In this document: in pieces, positions 17,725 through 25,926 of the stretch
Layout of the letters: each line of letters opens with the position of its first letter
Position numbering within the stretch: the first letter of the stretch is position 1
NCBI RefSeq assembly: GCF_036867195.1
Contig: NZ_JBAJII010000001.1
Span: 1,860,001-1,924,000 of the forward strand
DNA: 64,000 bases
Reading direction: 5' to 3'
DNA from: Arthrobacter sp. Soc17.1.1.1
Lineage (GTDB): Bacteria; Actinomycetota; Actinomycetes; Actinomycetales; Micrococcaceae
Notes under the pieces: generated by a model
What the model was told of the DNA's origin: nothing
Seen by the model: only the letters and a program-made list of their open reading frames with translations
The model's database searches: none
Translations under genes and position numbers: made by a program

Positions 17725-18999
17725 ATGATTGGCTCCACCCTCGCCGCCCGCGCGGCCGACCTCGACACCGCCGACCCGCTCGCACACCATCGCAAGCTCT
17801 TCCTCGGCGCTGACGGTGTGCAGTCCTACCTCGACGGCAACTCCCTCGGCCGCCCCCTCGCGAGCACGGTGGACAGCCTCACCGCCTTCGTGGAGGAGCA
17901 GTGGGGCGGGCGCCTGATCCGGGGCTGGGACGAGGGCTGGCTCGAGCTGCCCCAGCGGATCGGCGATCAGCTCGGGCGCGTGACCCTCGGTGCGGACGCC
18001 GGACAGTGCATCGTGGCCGACTCCACGAGCGTCCTGCTGTACAAGCTCGCGCGCGCCGCCGTGGCTGCGCGCCCGGACCGCACCGAGATCGTGATCGACC
18101 GGGACAACTTCCCCACGGACCGCTTCATCGTCGAGGGGATCGCACAGGAGCGAGGGCTCACACTGCGCTGGATCGACGTCGCGTACGACGGCGGTGCCAC
18201 CCCCGCGGACGTCGCGGCGGCCGTCGGGCCGCAGACCGCGCTCGTCCTGCTGAGCCATGTCGCCTACCGCTCGGGGTTCATCGCGGACATCCCCGCCATC
18301 ACGGCCGTAGCGCACGACGCCGGCGCGCTGGTCCTGTGGGACCTCAGCCATTCCGTGGGGTCGGTGCCCGCGGAGCTGGACGCCTGGGGCGTCGACTTCG
18401 CGGCCGGCTGCAGCTACAAGTACCTCAACGGGGGGCCAGGCGCCCCCGCCTGGGCCTACGTGGCGCAGTGCCACCTCGCCACCCTCGACCAGCCGATCCT
18501 CGGCTGGCTCGGCAGCGCGGATCCCTTCGCGATGGGCTCCGCCTACCAGCCGGCGGACGGCATCCGCCGTCTGGTCTCGGGGACACCGCCCATCCTCGGG
18601 ATGCTGGCCATGCGAGAGATGCTGAACCTCATCGAGGAGTCGGGCATGCCGGCCGTCCGCCGGAAGTCGGAACTGCTCACGGCGTTCGCGGTCGAGGCGG
18701 TCGACGAGCGGCTGGCTACGTACGGCGTCGTCCTCGCCTCGCCGCGCACCGCGTCGGAGCGGGGCGGCCACATCACCATCGACCATCCGGCGTTCTCCGC
18801 GATGGTGCCCGAGCTGTGGCGGGACGGGGTCATCCCCGACTACCGCAACCCCGACGGGATCCGGCTCGGCCTGTCACCGCTCTCGACGTCGTTCGCCGAG
18901 GTCGCTGTGGCGGTCGATGCCATCGCGGCGCGCCTGGAAAGTGCCGGCAGGGACACTGCCGACAGCCGGCCGCACAGCGGACCGTCCACGGGCGGGTAG
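17725..18999 (+). CDS. kynU: Kynureninase (class V aminotransferase fold)
   Basis: PLP enzyme that cleaves L-kynurenine to anthranilate and alanine (or 3-hydroxykynurenine to 3-hydroxyanthranilate). The 424-residue protein has 'YLDGNSLGRP' near the N-terminus, PLP-binding 'VLWDLSHSVG' and Schiff-base K232 in 'CSYKYLNGGPGAP'. The length is normal. The other kynurenine-pathway genes (tryptophan dioxygenase, formamidase) are not in the window. The downstream M50-like gene starts five bases after the stop, so they may be cotranscribed without a clear functional link. Confidence 0.93.
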   Translation: MIGSTLAARAADLDTADPLAHHRKLFLGADGVQSYLDGNSLGRPLASTVDSLTAFVEEQWGGRLIRGWDEGWLELPQRIGDQLGRVTLGADAGQCIVADSTSVLLYKLARAAVAARPDRTEIVIDRDNFPTDRFIVEGIAQERGLTLRWIDVAYDGGATPADVAAAVGPQTALVLLSHVAYRSGFIADIPAITAVAHDAGALVLWDLSHSVGSVPAELDAWGVDFAAGCSYKYLNGGPGAPAWAYVAQCHLATLDQPILGWLGSADPFAMGSAYQPADGIRRLVSGTPPILGMLAMREMLNLIEESGMPAVRRKSELLTAFAVEAVDERLATYGVVLASPRTASERGGHITIDHPAFSAMVPELWRDGVIPDYRNPDGIRLGLSPLSTSFAEVAVAVDAIAARLESAGRDTADSRPHSGPSTGG

Positions 19000-19004
19000 C
19001 GCCG

Positions 19005-19754
19005 GTGGTGCCTCTCGACCCCGCCCCGCTCTGGGACCGGATCGCCGACGGCTTCACGCGCGGGATCCCGCCGGAGGTCGGCGTGCCCGGGCTCATGGCG
19101 ATCGTGCTGGTGTCCGTCGCACTGTCCGTGCCCCGCCGCTCGTGGCGGATCTTCGGGCTCTTCGTCACCGTGGTGCACGAACTCGGCCACGCCGTTGCGG
19201 CACTCCTGACCCTGCAGCGGGTCACCGGCATCACCCTGCGCCTCGACCACTCCGGCACCACCACGAGCCGGGGACGCCGCGGCTGGCGCGCCGCCTTCAC
19301 GACGTTCTGGGGCTACCCCGTACCCGCCGTCGTCGGCGCCGCCCTCGTCTGGAGTGCCGCCACCGGCTGGGCCGCGGCGGCACTCTCGGTCGGCGCGCTG
19401 GTGCTGGTGGCGGCGCTCGTCCTGATCCGCAACGGGCAGGGCGTCCTCATCCTGGGCGGCAGCGCCGCCGCGTCGCTCGCACTCGTGTGGTTCGGCAGGC
19501 CCGGGACCGCCGGCTACGCCTGCCTCGTCCTCGGCCTCGCGCTGCTGGTCGGCTCCTGCCGGGACTGGGTCAAGGTGGTGCGCGTCCACCTGCGACGCCG
19601 GGACCTCCGCTCCTCCGACGCGTTCCTGCTGCAGGGCGCCACCCGGGTGCCGTCACCGGTCTGGCTCGGCGCGTTCGCGCTCGTGATCGGGGCAGCACTC
19701 GCGCAGTCCGTGCAACCGCTGGCGCTCATCGCGGAGCTGTCTGCACGCGGCTGA
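19005..19754 (+). CDS. M50B-like integral membrane metallopeptidase
   Basis: About 249 residues with several hydrophobic segments. The first core helix region carries 'VVHELGHAVAALL', the HExxH zinc motif in a membrane setting expected for M50 family proteases. The basic stretch 'GTTTSRGRRGWR' follows in a loop. A third zinc ligand in the typical LDG form is not evident, so activity is uncertain. It starts at adjacent GTG codons (19005 or 19008), five bases after kynU. Confidence 0.75.
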   Translation: MVPLDPAPLWDRIADGFTRGIPPEVGVPGLMAIVLVSVALSVPRRSWRIFGLFVTVVHELGHAVAALLTLQRVTGITLRLDHSGTTTSRGRRGWRAAFTTFWGYPVPAVVGAALVWSAATGWAAAALSVGALVLVAALVLIRNGQGVLILGGSAAASLALVWFGRPGTAGYACLVLGLALLVGSCRDWVKVVRVHLRRRDLRSSDAFLLQGATRVPSPVWLGAFALVIGAALAQSVQPLALIAELSARG

Positions 19755-19805
19755 CGCGTCCGATGCCCGACGCTCGGCCTGGACAGCGACCGGCGTGGCG
19801 TCGGA

Positions 19806-20150
19806 TCAGTCGCAGTGCCGGGTATGGCCCGAGCTGTACGGTGCGCCCTGCTCGCGGCACAGGTCGTCGAACAGTTCGTTGACGGCCTGGGAGATGCAGT
19901 CCCGCTCGTGGTCGGGCAGCTCGATCAGGCCGTGCAGGTACGCGTTGACCTCGTACTCGTCCACGCCGCCACCCATGCTGAAGTAGTGCATCCAGAGCTC
20001 GCCGGGGGAGATGTTGGCGCGCTTCATGGCGTCGTACGTCAGGGCGTACTGCTGCTGGTCGGGGTTCGTCTCGTCCACGTGGTCCAACTCCAAGCACTCG
20101 GGGCGCCGTCCGGCCAGCGCTTCGGCGGTGTTGAAAGACAGCTTACGCAC
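19806..20150 (-). CDS. Conserved hypothetical small acidic protein
   Basis: A protein of 114 residues starting at GTG ('VRKLSFNTAEALAG') is preferred to the longer frame from 20243 because the upstream part is Pro/Arg-rich and unlike the rest. It is soluble and acidic, with 'GELWMHYFSMGGGVDEYEVN' and 'LPDHERDCISQAVNELFDDL'. No catalytic motif is recognised. It is transcribed away from the tRNA gene. Confidence 0.65.
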   Translation of the reverse strand: MRKLSFNTAEALAGRRPECLELDHVDETNPDQQQYALTYDAMKRANISPGELWMHYFSMGGGVDEYEVNAYLHGLIELPDHERDCISQAVNELFDDLCREQGAPYSSGHTRHCD

Positions 20151-20309
20151 GCCCCGGGCACCGGGAAGCCCCGCGACGGGAAGTGGTGCCGGTTGCCACC
20201 CCGACGACGCCGTCGGCCACCCGGGCACCGGCCGATTCAACAAGCGGGCAGGAGTCGTGTTAGAGTATTTCTCGTTGCTTTCGCCGGTTATTCCGGTGAA
20301 AAACCACCC

Positions 20310-20396
20310 GCGCGGGTGGCGGAATGGCAGACGCGCTAGCTTGAGGTGCTAGTCCTCTTATTGAGGGTGGGGGTTCAAGTCCCCCTCCGCGCACCA
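20310..20396 (+). tRNA. tRNA-Leu (anticodon GAG), CCA encoded
   Basis: Seven-base acceptor stem GCGCGGG pairs with TCCGCGC (one G-T pair), discriminator A, encoded CCA end. The anticodon stem CTAGC/GCTAG encloses the loop TTGAGGT with GAG at 20343-20345, reading CUC and CUU. A long variable arm precedes the T arm GGGGGTTCAAGTCCCCC, as expected for class II tRNA-Leu. A terminator follows directly. Confidence 0.97.
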
Positions 20397-20400
20397 AGAA

Positions 20401-20425
20401 AACCCCGGTTCGCCGGGGTTTTTTT
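20401..20425 (+). terminator. Rho-independent terminator of tRNA-Leu
   Basis: AACCCCGG-TTCG-CCGGGGTT hairpin with a UUCG-type tetraloop followed by a run of T. Confidence 0.95.
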
Positions 20426-20594
20426 GTGCCCTCGACCAGGTGGAGGGTTGCTCCGATCAGGCGAGTGCCGGCATCAAATACCTGTGCGACTACGCCTCGC
20501 ATCGTGATGTGCAGGGGGACCAGCGCCTGGACTCACCCATCCGATGCACGGCAGTGCCGTACGCCGATCGACGTCCGGGCAACTGTCGGGCCGC

Positions 20595-20600
20595 TAGGCT
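20595..20600 (+). promoter_or_regulatory. Putative -10 element of a leaderless kinase transcript
   Basis: TAGGCT, six bases, then ATG at 20607; no ribosome site is visible. Confidence 0.5.
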
Positions 20601-20606
20601 GAATCC

Positions 20607-21065
20607 ATGTCCCGAGTCCTGATCACCGGCATGTCGGGCACGGGGAAGACGACGCTGCTGGGCGAGCTGTCCCGACGGGGCTTCCAGACGCTCGACACGG
20701 ACTATGACGGCTGGGTGCTTGCCGACGGCACCTGGGACGAAACGCTCATGGCCGCGTTCCTCGCCTCGAACTCGTCCGTGATCGTCTCGGGGACTGTCGA
20801 GAACCAGGGACACTTCTATGACCGTTTCGAGGCCGTCGTCCTCCTCAGCGCACCGGTGGAAGTGCTCATCGAGCGCGTCTCGGCTCGTACCGACAATCCC
20901 TATGGCAACGCAGAGGCAGAGCAGTCCGTGATCCGCCAGCAGGTCCTCGACGTCGAACCGCTGCTACGACAGGGTGCAACCCTTGAACTCGACGGTCGCC
21001 GACCGGTCGCAGACCTGGCCGACGTCGTCGAGCGACTTCTGGCGTCCACTCGCCATGTCCGGTGA
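20607..21065 (+). CDS. P-loop nucleotide kinase-like protein
   Basis: A 152-residue P-loop protein with Walker A 'GMSGTGKTT' at residues 8-16, an acidic 'LDTDYDGW' substrate region and an arginine-containing lid segment ('IERVSARTDNPYG'). It resembles the shikimate-kinase/cytidylate-kinase-like group of small kinases. The substrate is unknown; some relatives phosphorylate small metabolites or antibiotics. It stands alone just downstream of tRNA-Leu, a classic insertion neighbourhood, although no integrase is adjacent. Confidence 0.8.
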   Translation: MSRVLITGMSGTGKTTLLGELSRRGFQTLDTDYDGWVLADGTWDETLMAAFLASNSSVIVSGTVENQGHFYDRFEAVVLLSAPVEVLIERVSARTDNPYGNAEAEQSVIRQQVLDVEPLLRQGATLELDGRRPVADLADVVERLLASTRHVR

Positions 21066-21180
21066 ACTATCCGCGTACGGGTTGCGGCTGTCCCGGTAGT
21101 GGGTGCGTCAGCGGGCGGTCGGGTCCCGGCGTTCCTTGTCAGGGGACCAGAAGGCAGCAGCTGTGCCGAGCATCAGTGCC

Positions 21181-21196
21181 GTCAACTATCATTGAC
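21181..21196. promoter_or_regulatory. GTCAA-N6-TTGAC palindrome, copy 1
   Basis: 16-bp inverted repeat ending two bases before the ATG of the small HTH gene; it covers TATCAT (21187-21192), a -10 candidate six bases from the start codon. The placement suggests autorepression. Confidence 0.6.
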
Positions 21197-21198
21197 GC

Positions 21199-21414
21199 AT
21201 GACCGCGGAGAACCTCTATGGGCTCGTCGATTCCCTGTCCGGCAAGGGCCCGGCCGACGCACTGCGGACTATTGCTCAGCTCCGCGGCGAGGTCTCGCGC
21301 ACCGAAGCGGGTCTCGTCCGTAGCGCGCGCCAGGCCGGCCTGTCCTGGGAGGCGATAGCGGAGTGTCTCGGGGTGACCAAGCAGGCCGCGCACCGCAAGT
21401 ACGGCAAGCAGTAG
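21199..21414 (+). CDS. Small helix-turn-helix DNA-binding protein
   Basis: A 71-residue protein whose second half reads as a helix-turn-helix: 'RSARQAGLSWEAIAECLGVT' followed by 'KQAAHRKYGK'. No ligand domain is present. Its start is overlapped by palindrome copy 1, and copies 2 and 3 lie in front of the following hydrolase gene, so the simplest reading is a repressor of itself and of that gene. It is related in its last ~35 residues to the protein at 22869-23207. The transcript appears leaderless (TATCAT-N6-ATG). Confidence 0.75.
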   Translation: MTAENLYGLVDSLSGKGPADALRTIAQLRGEVSRTEAGLVRSARQAGLSWEAIAECLGVTKQAAHRKYGKQ

Positions 21415-21465
21415 GGCCGGCGGCGCATCACTGTTCCTTCTCCAGAGGGCGCATCACCACGGATC

Positions 21466-21481
21466 GTCAATAAATGTTGAC
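21466..21481. promoter_or_regulatory. GTCAA-N6-TTGAC palindrome, copy 2
   Basis: 16-bp inverted repeat between the small HTH gene and the serine hydrolase gene; same arms as copies 1 and 3 with a different centre. Confidence 0.6.
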
Positions 21482-21521
21482 GCCGGAGGACTTCGTCCAC
21501 TACGTTCAGGGAGGAAAGCCC

Positions 21522-21537
21522 GTCAACGTACATTGAC
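21522..21537. promoter_or_regulatory. GTCAA-N6-TTGAC palindrome, copy 3
   Basis: 16-bp inverted repeat 46 bp upstream of the serine hydrolase start; it covers TACATT (21528-21533), a possible -10 box. Copies 2 and 3 are 56 bp apart. Confidence 0.6.
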
Positions 21538-21583
21538 CAGCGCCTGGCCCAGCAGGTGTGTCTGGTAGCCGGAGGAGGATGCC

Positions 21584-22567
21584 ATGCAGCCACGGGAGTG
21601 GACAGGGGACGCGGAGTTACTCGGCCCGGCCAACAGAGCACTCCGTCCATCGTGGCCAGCGGCGATCGCGGTGGCCTCGTCGCGACAGGTCTTCGTAGCG
21701 ACCGCGGGGACCGAGGCGGAGTGCACCTTCGAGATCGGATCGGTGTCCAAGGTGCTCACCGGGATGCTGTATTCCGACGCGCTGCAGCGCGGGATAGTCT
21801 CCCCGGAGACAACGCTGGGGGATGCGCTTCCTCTCGACGGTCACGGGCCCGTCGCAGCGGTGTCTCTCGGCTCGCTGGCCGTCCACCGGTCCGGCCTCCC
21901 ACGCCTGGCCCCCGGGATGTCCGTTCTACGTCGAAGTCTCGCGTTCTCGATCCGCGGGGAGAATCCGTACGGTGAGACCCTCGCTGAGCTCCTCGCGCAA
22001 ACGCGGGACGTGCGCCTAGGGTCGCCGCGACCTCGGTACTCGAACCTCGGGTTTCAACTTCTCGGCCACGCGATCGCACGTGCTGACGGGCGGGAGTACG
22101 GCCTACTCCTCCGTGAGGTCTTCGGCCCCGGGTACTCGACGCCGTCGCGGCCGGACGACCTTCACGACCTCGACCTCCGGGGGACCTCCCGGCTCGGCCG
22201 CGTTGTCCAACCATGGGTAGGGGAGGCCCTGGCTCCTGCAGGCGGCATCCGAGCGGACGTCGGCTCCCTGGGCGAACTCCTACGGTCGATCCTGGACCGA
22301 ACTGCTCCGGGTGTCACCGCGCTCGAACCCGTTGCAGATTTTTCCCCGAGGGTCCGGATCGGCGCCGCGTGGATCACTGTGCCGTACCGGGGCCGCACCA
22401 TTACCTGGCACAACGGCGCGACGGGCGGATTCAGCAGCTGGATCGGTATCGACCGGGAAGCCTGCGTCGGTGTGGCCGTGGTGTCCGCGCGGCACGGAGC
22501 AGTGGACCGGCCGGGCTTTCACCTCCTCGAGGAGCTCGCGGCCAGCGGATCGGCAGTCCTCGACTGA
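21584..22567 (+). CDS. Serine hydrolase, class C beta-lactamase / penicillin-binding fold
   Basis: A 327-residue protein with the three catalytic motifs of this fold: S53-x-x-K56 ('IGSVSKVLTG'), Y152-S-N ('RPRYSNLGF') and H276-N-G ('ITWHNGATGG', in the place of KTG). The HNG form is typical of class C-like esterases and D-aminopeptidases as well as lactamases. No signal peptide is visible, so it probably acts in the cytoplasm, which argues against a classical beta-lactamase. GGAGGAGG lies five bases before the ATG. Control by the upstream HTH protein is suggested by the three palindromes. Confidence 0.85.
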   Translation: MQPREWTGDAELLGPANRALRPSWPAAIAVASSRQVFVATAGTEAECTFEIGSVSKVLTGMLYSDALQRGIVSPETTLGDALPLDGHGPVAAVSLGSLAVHRSGLPRLAPGMSVLRRSLAFSIRGENPYGETLAELLAQTRDVRLGSPRPRYSNLGFQLLGHAIARADGREYGLLLREVFGPGYSTPSRPDDLHDLDLRGTSRLGRVVQPWVGEALAPAGGIRADVGSLGELLRSILDRTAPGVTALEPVADFSPRVRIGAAWITVPYRGRTITWHNGATGGFSSWIGIDREACVGVAVVSARHGAVDRPGFHLLEELAASGSAVLD

Positions 22568-22868
22568 TCAGGCTGCGCTCGATCTACAGAAAGCCGGTCA
22601 GCTGACCGCCGTGATCCGTGACCGTCTACCGTCAACGCCCGTCCTCGCGACGCTCAGTATGAGGCGGACGGTGAACCGCCTGCGATGGGACCTTCCTGAG
22701 GACCCACGCTGGACATTGCTGAAGGGCGGGAGAGTGTGCGTCGGGCGCGGGCGGGAGGTTACAGGCTTGCTCCACGAGGTTTATCCTGCCGTGCATGATC
22801 ATTGGTCCTCACTCCCGCCGTACCCGGGTGGAGAATTGTCCAGCACAACGCTTCTTGAGGAGTCAGCG
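22568..22868. other. Intergenic, no gene recognised
   Basis: About 300 bp between the hydrolase and the second small HTH gene. Short open frames here have no recognisable content or ribosome site. AGGAG at 22859-22863 serves the downstream gene. Confidence 0.5.
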
Positions 22869-23207
22869 ATGAGGAGACCGCCTTACACAGGTCCGAAGGA
22901 CACCAGCGACTTCGACAACCTCAGCCCGGATGAAGCCCTCAGAGCCTTCACCTCGTACCGGCTTCTGGGGGACTGTTTCGAGCAGTCGAGCGACGACGAT
23001 CTGGCGGAGCGTGGCCGGCTCATCGGGGACTGGAGAATCTTGGTGAAGGACCGCCAGGAACAGGCGCAGCGAGCAGAGAGGGAGCTGGCCGCTGCTGTCC
23101 GGCTGGCACGCAATGAAGGTGCCAGTTGGAATGACATCGCTCGCACCCTGCGTCTGCCGCTCGAGGAGACACGCGCCCACTTCGATTGGCCCTACGGAGG
23201 ATTCTGA
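22869..23207 (+). CDS. Small protein with C-terminal helix-turn-helix-like segment
   Basis: Of 112 residues, the N-terminal half is acidic ('DTSDFDNLSPDEALRAFTSY'), a helical stretch rich in Glu/Arg follows ('DRQEQAQRAERELAAAV'), and the end 'ARNEGASWNDIARTLRLP' plus 'LEETRAHF' is a helix-turn-helix-like unit. That unit parallels 'ARQAGLSWEAIAECLGVT' in the protein at 21199-21414. Gene duplication followed by fusion to another helical domain is a reasonable inference. Good AGGAG site; ATG at 22869. Confidence 0.65.
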   Translation: MRRPPYTGPKDTSDFDNLSPDEALRAFTSYRLLGDCFEQSSDDDLAERGRLIGDWRILVKDRQEQAQRAERELAAAVRLARNEGASWNDIARTLRLPLEETRAHFDWPYGGF

Positions 23208-23864
23208 CCTGACCGGCAGCATCCGGCTCCTGGAATGCCCGGGTGCATGACGGACCAACCCCGAACGAGCAGTCTCGGCCGCCGCGAGTCCTCGCTTTGC
23301 AGCAGGTCGCCGGTGAGCTGAACACCAAGCTCGACGACTACATCACAGGCGCCTACGCCAGGACCAGCGCCGACATCGCCGGCGACGGTGTGGACCTGAC
23401 GTCGTCGCCTCCCACGCCGGAGTACGCGGCCTCGCGACAGCCAGGCGCTGCCACCCGTGCGCTGTCACCCTACGAGGCAGTCGGGTACTTGCTGCTCGTT
23501 CAAGCTGCGCTTGGCGTTTTTGTCCGCGCTGAGGCCGAGCCCGACAGAACCGCCGGCGAGGATCAGGGAGGTGAGCATGCCGGGTTGCCCACCCGCCCTG
23601 CCCGACGAACCGGCCACCGCGAAGGTGATCGCGATCAGCAGGTACGGCAGCTTCAGGTCCTTCGACACATCCGCGAGCCTGGAACAGGCCCATCCTCCTC
23701 TCGAGCGTCCGTGATCGCCGGACTGCACGCCGTCTATCGGACAGCTCCCTCGATCAGGTCTTCTTGGGTTGAATGAGCTTTCATGAGGTACTGGAACAAG
23801 CCCCGGCTGTTGGCGGGCAGCGTTGCGGCGAGGCTGGGCGCTTCGGATCGACCGGTAGAAGGAC
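23208..23864. other. Degenerate region, mostly without a convincing gene
   Basis: The frames open on the plus strand (23243-23776) have a composition unlike proteins, with Arg/Glu/Gly strings and no motif. On the minus strand only a short hydrophobic reading (23465-23668, listed separately) looks protein-like. The stretch is probably decayed sequence next to the stand-alone ketosynthase gene. Confidence 0.4.
23465..23668 (-). CDS. Possible small membrane protein or remnant
   Basis: A GTG-started reading of 67 residues, 'VSKDLKLPYLLIAITFAVAG' and then 'MLTSLILAGGSVGLGLSADK', contains two hydrophobic segments with a charged C-terminus. This is much more protein-like than the overlapping frames. 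A GAGGAGG ATG lies 25 bases upstream but in another frame, so a frameshifted or decayed gene is possible. Confidence 0.3.
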   Translation of the reverse strand: MSKDLKLPYLLIAITFAVAGSSGRAGGQPGMLTSLILAGGSVGLGLSADKNAKRSLNEQQVPDCLVG

Positions 23865-25094
23865 GTGTTGTCGTTGATAGCGAGTGGCCTCGGGGCAGTG
23901 GTGACCGGGATGGGTGCTATGACGCCCGTCGGAGGAACCGTCGCGCAGACATGGGACAGTCTTAGCGCGGGTCGCTCGGGAATCGCAGCCCTGGACCAGC
24001 CGTGGGCGCAGGAGCTGCCGGTGCGGATTGCCGGGCGCGTCACTACGGATGCCGCAGCGTTGCTGTCCACCAAGGAGTACCGGCGGATGGATCGCTGCGG
24101 GCACCTGGCGCTGGTCGCCTCGCGGGAGGCCTGGGACCAGGCCGGTAGACCTGATGTGGATCCGGACAGGCTCGCTGTCGTGATCGGGTCCGGTTACGGG
24201 GGTCTGGGTACGGTGTTGTCCCAGGTCCGGACTCTTGATGCGGGGGGCTCGCGCCGGGTGTCGCCGCACACGCTGACGCAGATCATGGTGAATGGTCCTT
24301 CGGCGTGGGTGTCGATCGACATCGGCGCGCAGGGAGGCGCCCGTACGCCCGTGAGTGCCTGTGCTTCGGGGGCTGAAGCGATCGCCCAGGGCGTCGAGAT
24401 GATCGCCTCGGGAGCCGTCGATGTCGTCGTGGCCGGGGGAGTGGACGCCTGCGTCAATGACCTGGCGATCAGCGGTTTCGCCCAGCTCCGGGCCTTGTCG
24501 ACGAGTCAGGGTGACCCGACCATGGCTTCTCGGCCTTTCGATCGTGACCGGAACGGGTTCGTGATGGCAGAGGGTGCCGGCATCATCGTCCTCGAGCGGG
24601 AGGAATTCGCCCGGGCGCGCGGAGCCGACATCCTGGGCCGGATCGCCGGGACTGCCGTGACCTCCGATGCCGGTGACATCGTGGCCGCCGATCAGGCCAT
24701 CCAGCATCGGGTGATGCAGAAAGCTCTTGCGGCGGCAGGGCTCACCGGGTCGGACATCGATTTCGTTCACGCGCACGCCACGTCGACCCCCGTCGGTGAC
24801 CTCCTCGAGGCCGGTGCGATCTCGGCGGTAGTCGGCAATGACGTGCCGGTCACTTCTACCAAATCCATGACAGGGCACCTGCTCGGCGGAGCCGGGACAC
24901 TCGGTGCCATCGTGACCCTTCAGGCGCTGAGGACGGGTCAACTGCCTGGCACCCTCAACTTCGAGAACCCCAATCCGGGGATCGACCTCAACGTCATCAA
25001 GACGACGACCGGATGTGCCGGCTCGACAGCTGCCATCACGAATGCCTTCGGATTCGGCGGCCACAGCACGTGCCTCGTCGTCACCGCCGCCTGA
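23865..25094 (+). CDS. Beta-ketoacyl-ACP synthase II-like (stand-alone KAS)
   Basis: Condensing enzyme of the FabF class (409 aa). The Cys-His-His triad is present: C166 in 'PVSACASGAEA', H304 in 'FVHAHATSTPVGD' and H338 in 'STKSMTGHLLGGAG' with K333. Length and motifs indicate an active enzyme. No acyl carrier protein, FabD or FabG lies nearby, so it is separate from the core fab cluster and may serve a special fatty acid or an aryl-polyene/polyketide product. GTG start with GAAGGA two bases upstream. Codon use is less GC-extreme than the 1-20 kb genes. Confidence 0.85.
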   Translation: MLSLIASGLGAVVTGMGAMTPVGGTVAQTWDSLSAGRSGIAALDQPWAQELPVRIAGRVTTDAAALLSTKEYRRMDRCGHLALVASREAWDQAGRPDVDPDRLAVVIGSGYGGLGTVLSQVRTLDAGGSRRVSPHTLTQIMVNGPSAWVSIDIGAQGGARTPVSACASGAEAIAQGVEMIASGAVDVVVAGGVDACVNDLAISGFAQLRALSTSQGDPTMASRPFDRDRNGFVMAEGAGIIVLEREEFARARGADILGRIAGTAVTSDAGDIVAADQAIQHRVMQKALAAAGLTGSDIDFVHAHATSTPVGDLLEAGAISAVVGNDVPVTSTKSMTGHLLGGAGTLGAIVTLQALRTGQLPGTLNFENPNPGIDLNVIKTTTGCAGSTAAITNAFGFGGHSTCLVVTAA

Positions 25095-25257
25095 TAGACC
25101 CCTTCGGCTGACCGACCTTCCGGTCCAGCAGCGGAGACAGCCACGTCGAAGACGCCTTCGTGACCGCGCCGAACCGGCGCCCGCATCGCCCGTCTTCGAC
25201 GCCGATCTCATACCCGACAGTCGCTGACCCGACTCAGGCCACGAGTCACGCCTCACC

Positions 25258-25324
25258 ACTCTTGCGACCGATGGTTCTGTCTCGGTTCTGCGGTCCTGCA
25301 TACGAGACGGGGTATCAGGCACGC
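25258..25324. repeat. Dispersed recombinase-associated repeat, degenerate copy C
   Basis: Aligns without gaps to 50914-50979: shared blocks include TCTTGC-ACC, TTCTGTC and ACGAGACGGGGTATCA with an 18-base interval between TTCTGTC and the last block. It lies in the gap between the ketosynthase gene and the XRE-cupin gene. No recombinase coding relic remains here. Confidence 0.5.
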
Positions 25325-25351
25325 AATGAATGCTGGAGAGTGCGTGCTCTG

Positions 25352-25912
25352 TCAGGTGACGACAACCCGTGTGAAGCGCGCGCGGCGGTCGCCGTCATTG
25401 ACGTAGGAGTATTGCTGCGCTGTGCCGAAGGCGAGGTGCTCTCCTGCAGTCAGTACGACGTCGCCGCGTTCCTGCTCCACACGGATAGACCCTTCAGAAA
25501 CCATGAGCAGCTCGGACCAGCCTTCGGGGTCGGGTTCCGCGTCGTAACGGTCTCCGGGTTCCAGCACCCACGCCCATAGCTGGGCGTCCTTCGTGGCGGG
25601 AACCGAGGCCAGCAGCACCGCAGAGCTGCCGGGCCGGCCTTTCCAGGCGAGCTCACGGATGTCGGCGTGGGCTGCCGCGGGGGCGGCGACCAGATCGACG
25701 AAGGTGACGCCCAGCGCATCGGCGAGATGGTCCAGGCCCGTCAGGCTGATATTCGCTTCACCGGATTCGAGCTTGATGATCGTTCGTCGGCTGATGCCGG
25801 CCCGGTCCGCCAGGGCGACCTGGCTGAGATTGGCTGCAATCCGGAAGCGGTGCACATTCGCGCCCACATGGGCCAGGACTCGCGATGTCTCTCCCGTTTG
25901 CATGTGCACCAT
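25352..25912 (-). CDS. XRE-family regulator with C-terminal cupin domain
   Basis: A protein of ~186 residues with an N-terminal helix-turn-helix ('LSQVALADRAGISRRTIIKL', 'ESGEANIS') and a cupin-like C-terminal sensor ('WVLEPGDRYDAEPDPEGW', 'LLMVSEGSIRVEQERGDVVL'). This two-domain build is common in regulators next to small-molecule exporters or catabolic genes. It is divergent from the EamA transporter across 22 bp that hold several TGCAC half sites, so control of that gene is very likely. The ATG at 25912 or the in-frame one at 25903 may be used. Confidence 0.85.
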   Translation of the reverse strand: MVHMQTGETSRVLAHVGANVHRFRIAANLSQVALADRAGISRRTIIKLESGEANISLTGLDHLADALGVTFVDLVAAPAAAHADIRELAWKGRPGSSAVLLASVPATKDAQLWAWVLEPGDRYDAEPDPEGWSELLMVSEGSIRVEQERGDVVLTAGEHLAFGTAQQYSYVNDGDRRARFTRVVVT

Positions 25913-25926
25913 TCTGCACCATAGAG

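Noticed and set aside
16669..18786. Minus-strand frame of about 700 codons
   Set aside because: Antisense to the serine protease and kynureninase genes, both of which have complete catalytic motifs; no ribosome site or family motif.
20310..21065. Integrative element at tRNA-Leu
   Set aside because: No integrase follows the tRNA and no second copy of the tRNA 3' end was noticed in the window; the neighbouring kinase gene alone is not enough.
23243..23776. Plus-strand frame after the second small HTH gene
   Set aside because: No ribosome site; composition is not protein-like; a hydrophobic reading exists on the other strand.
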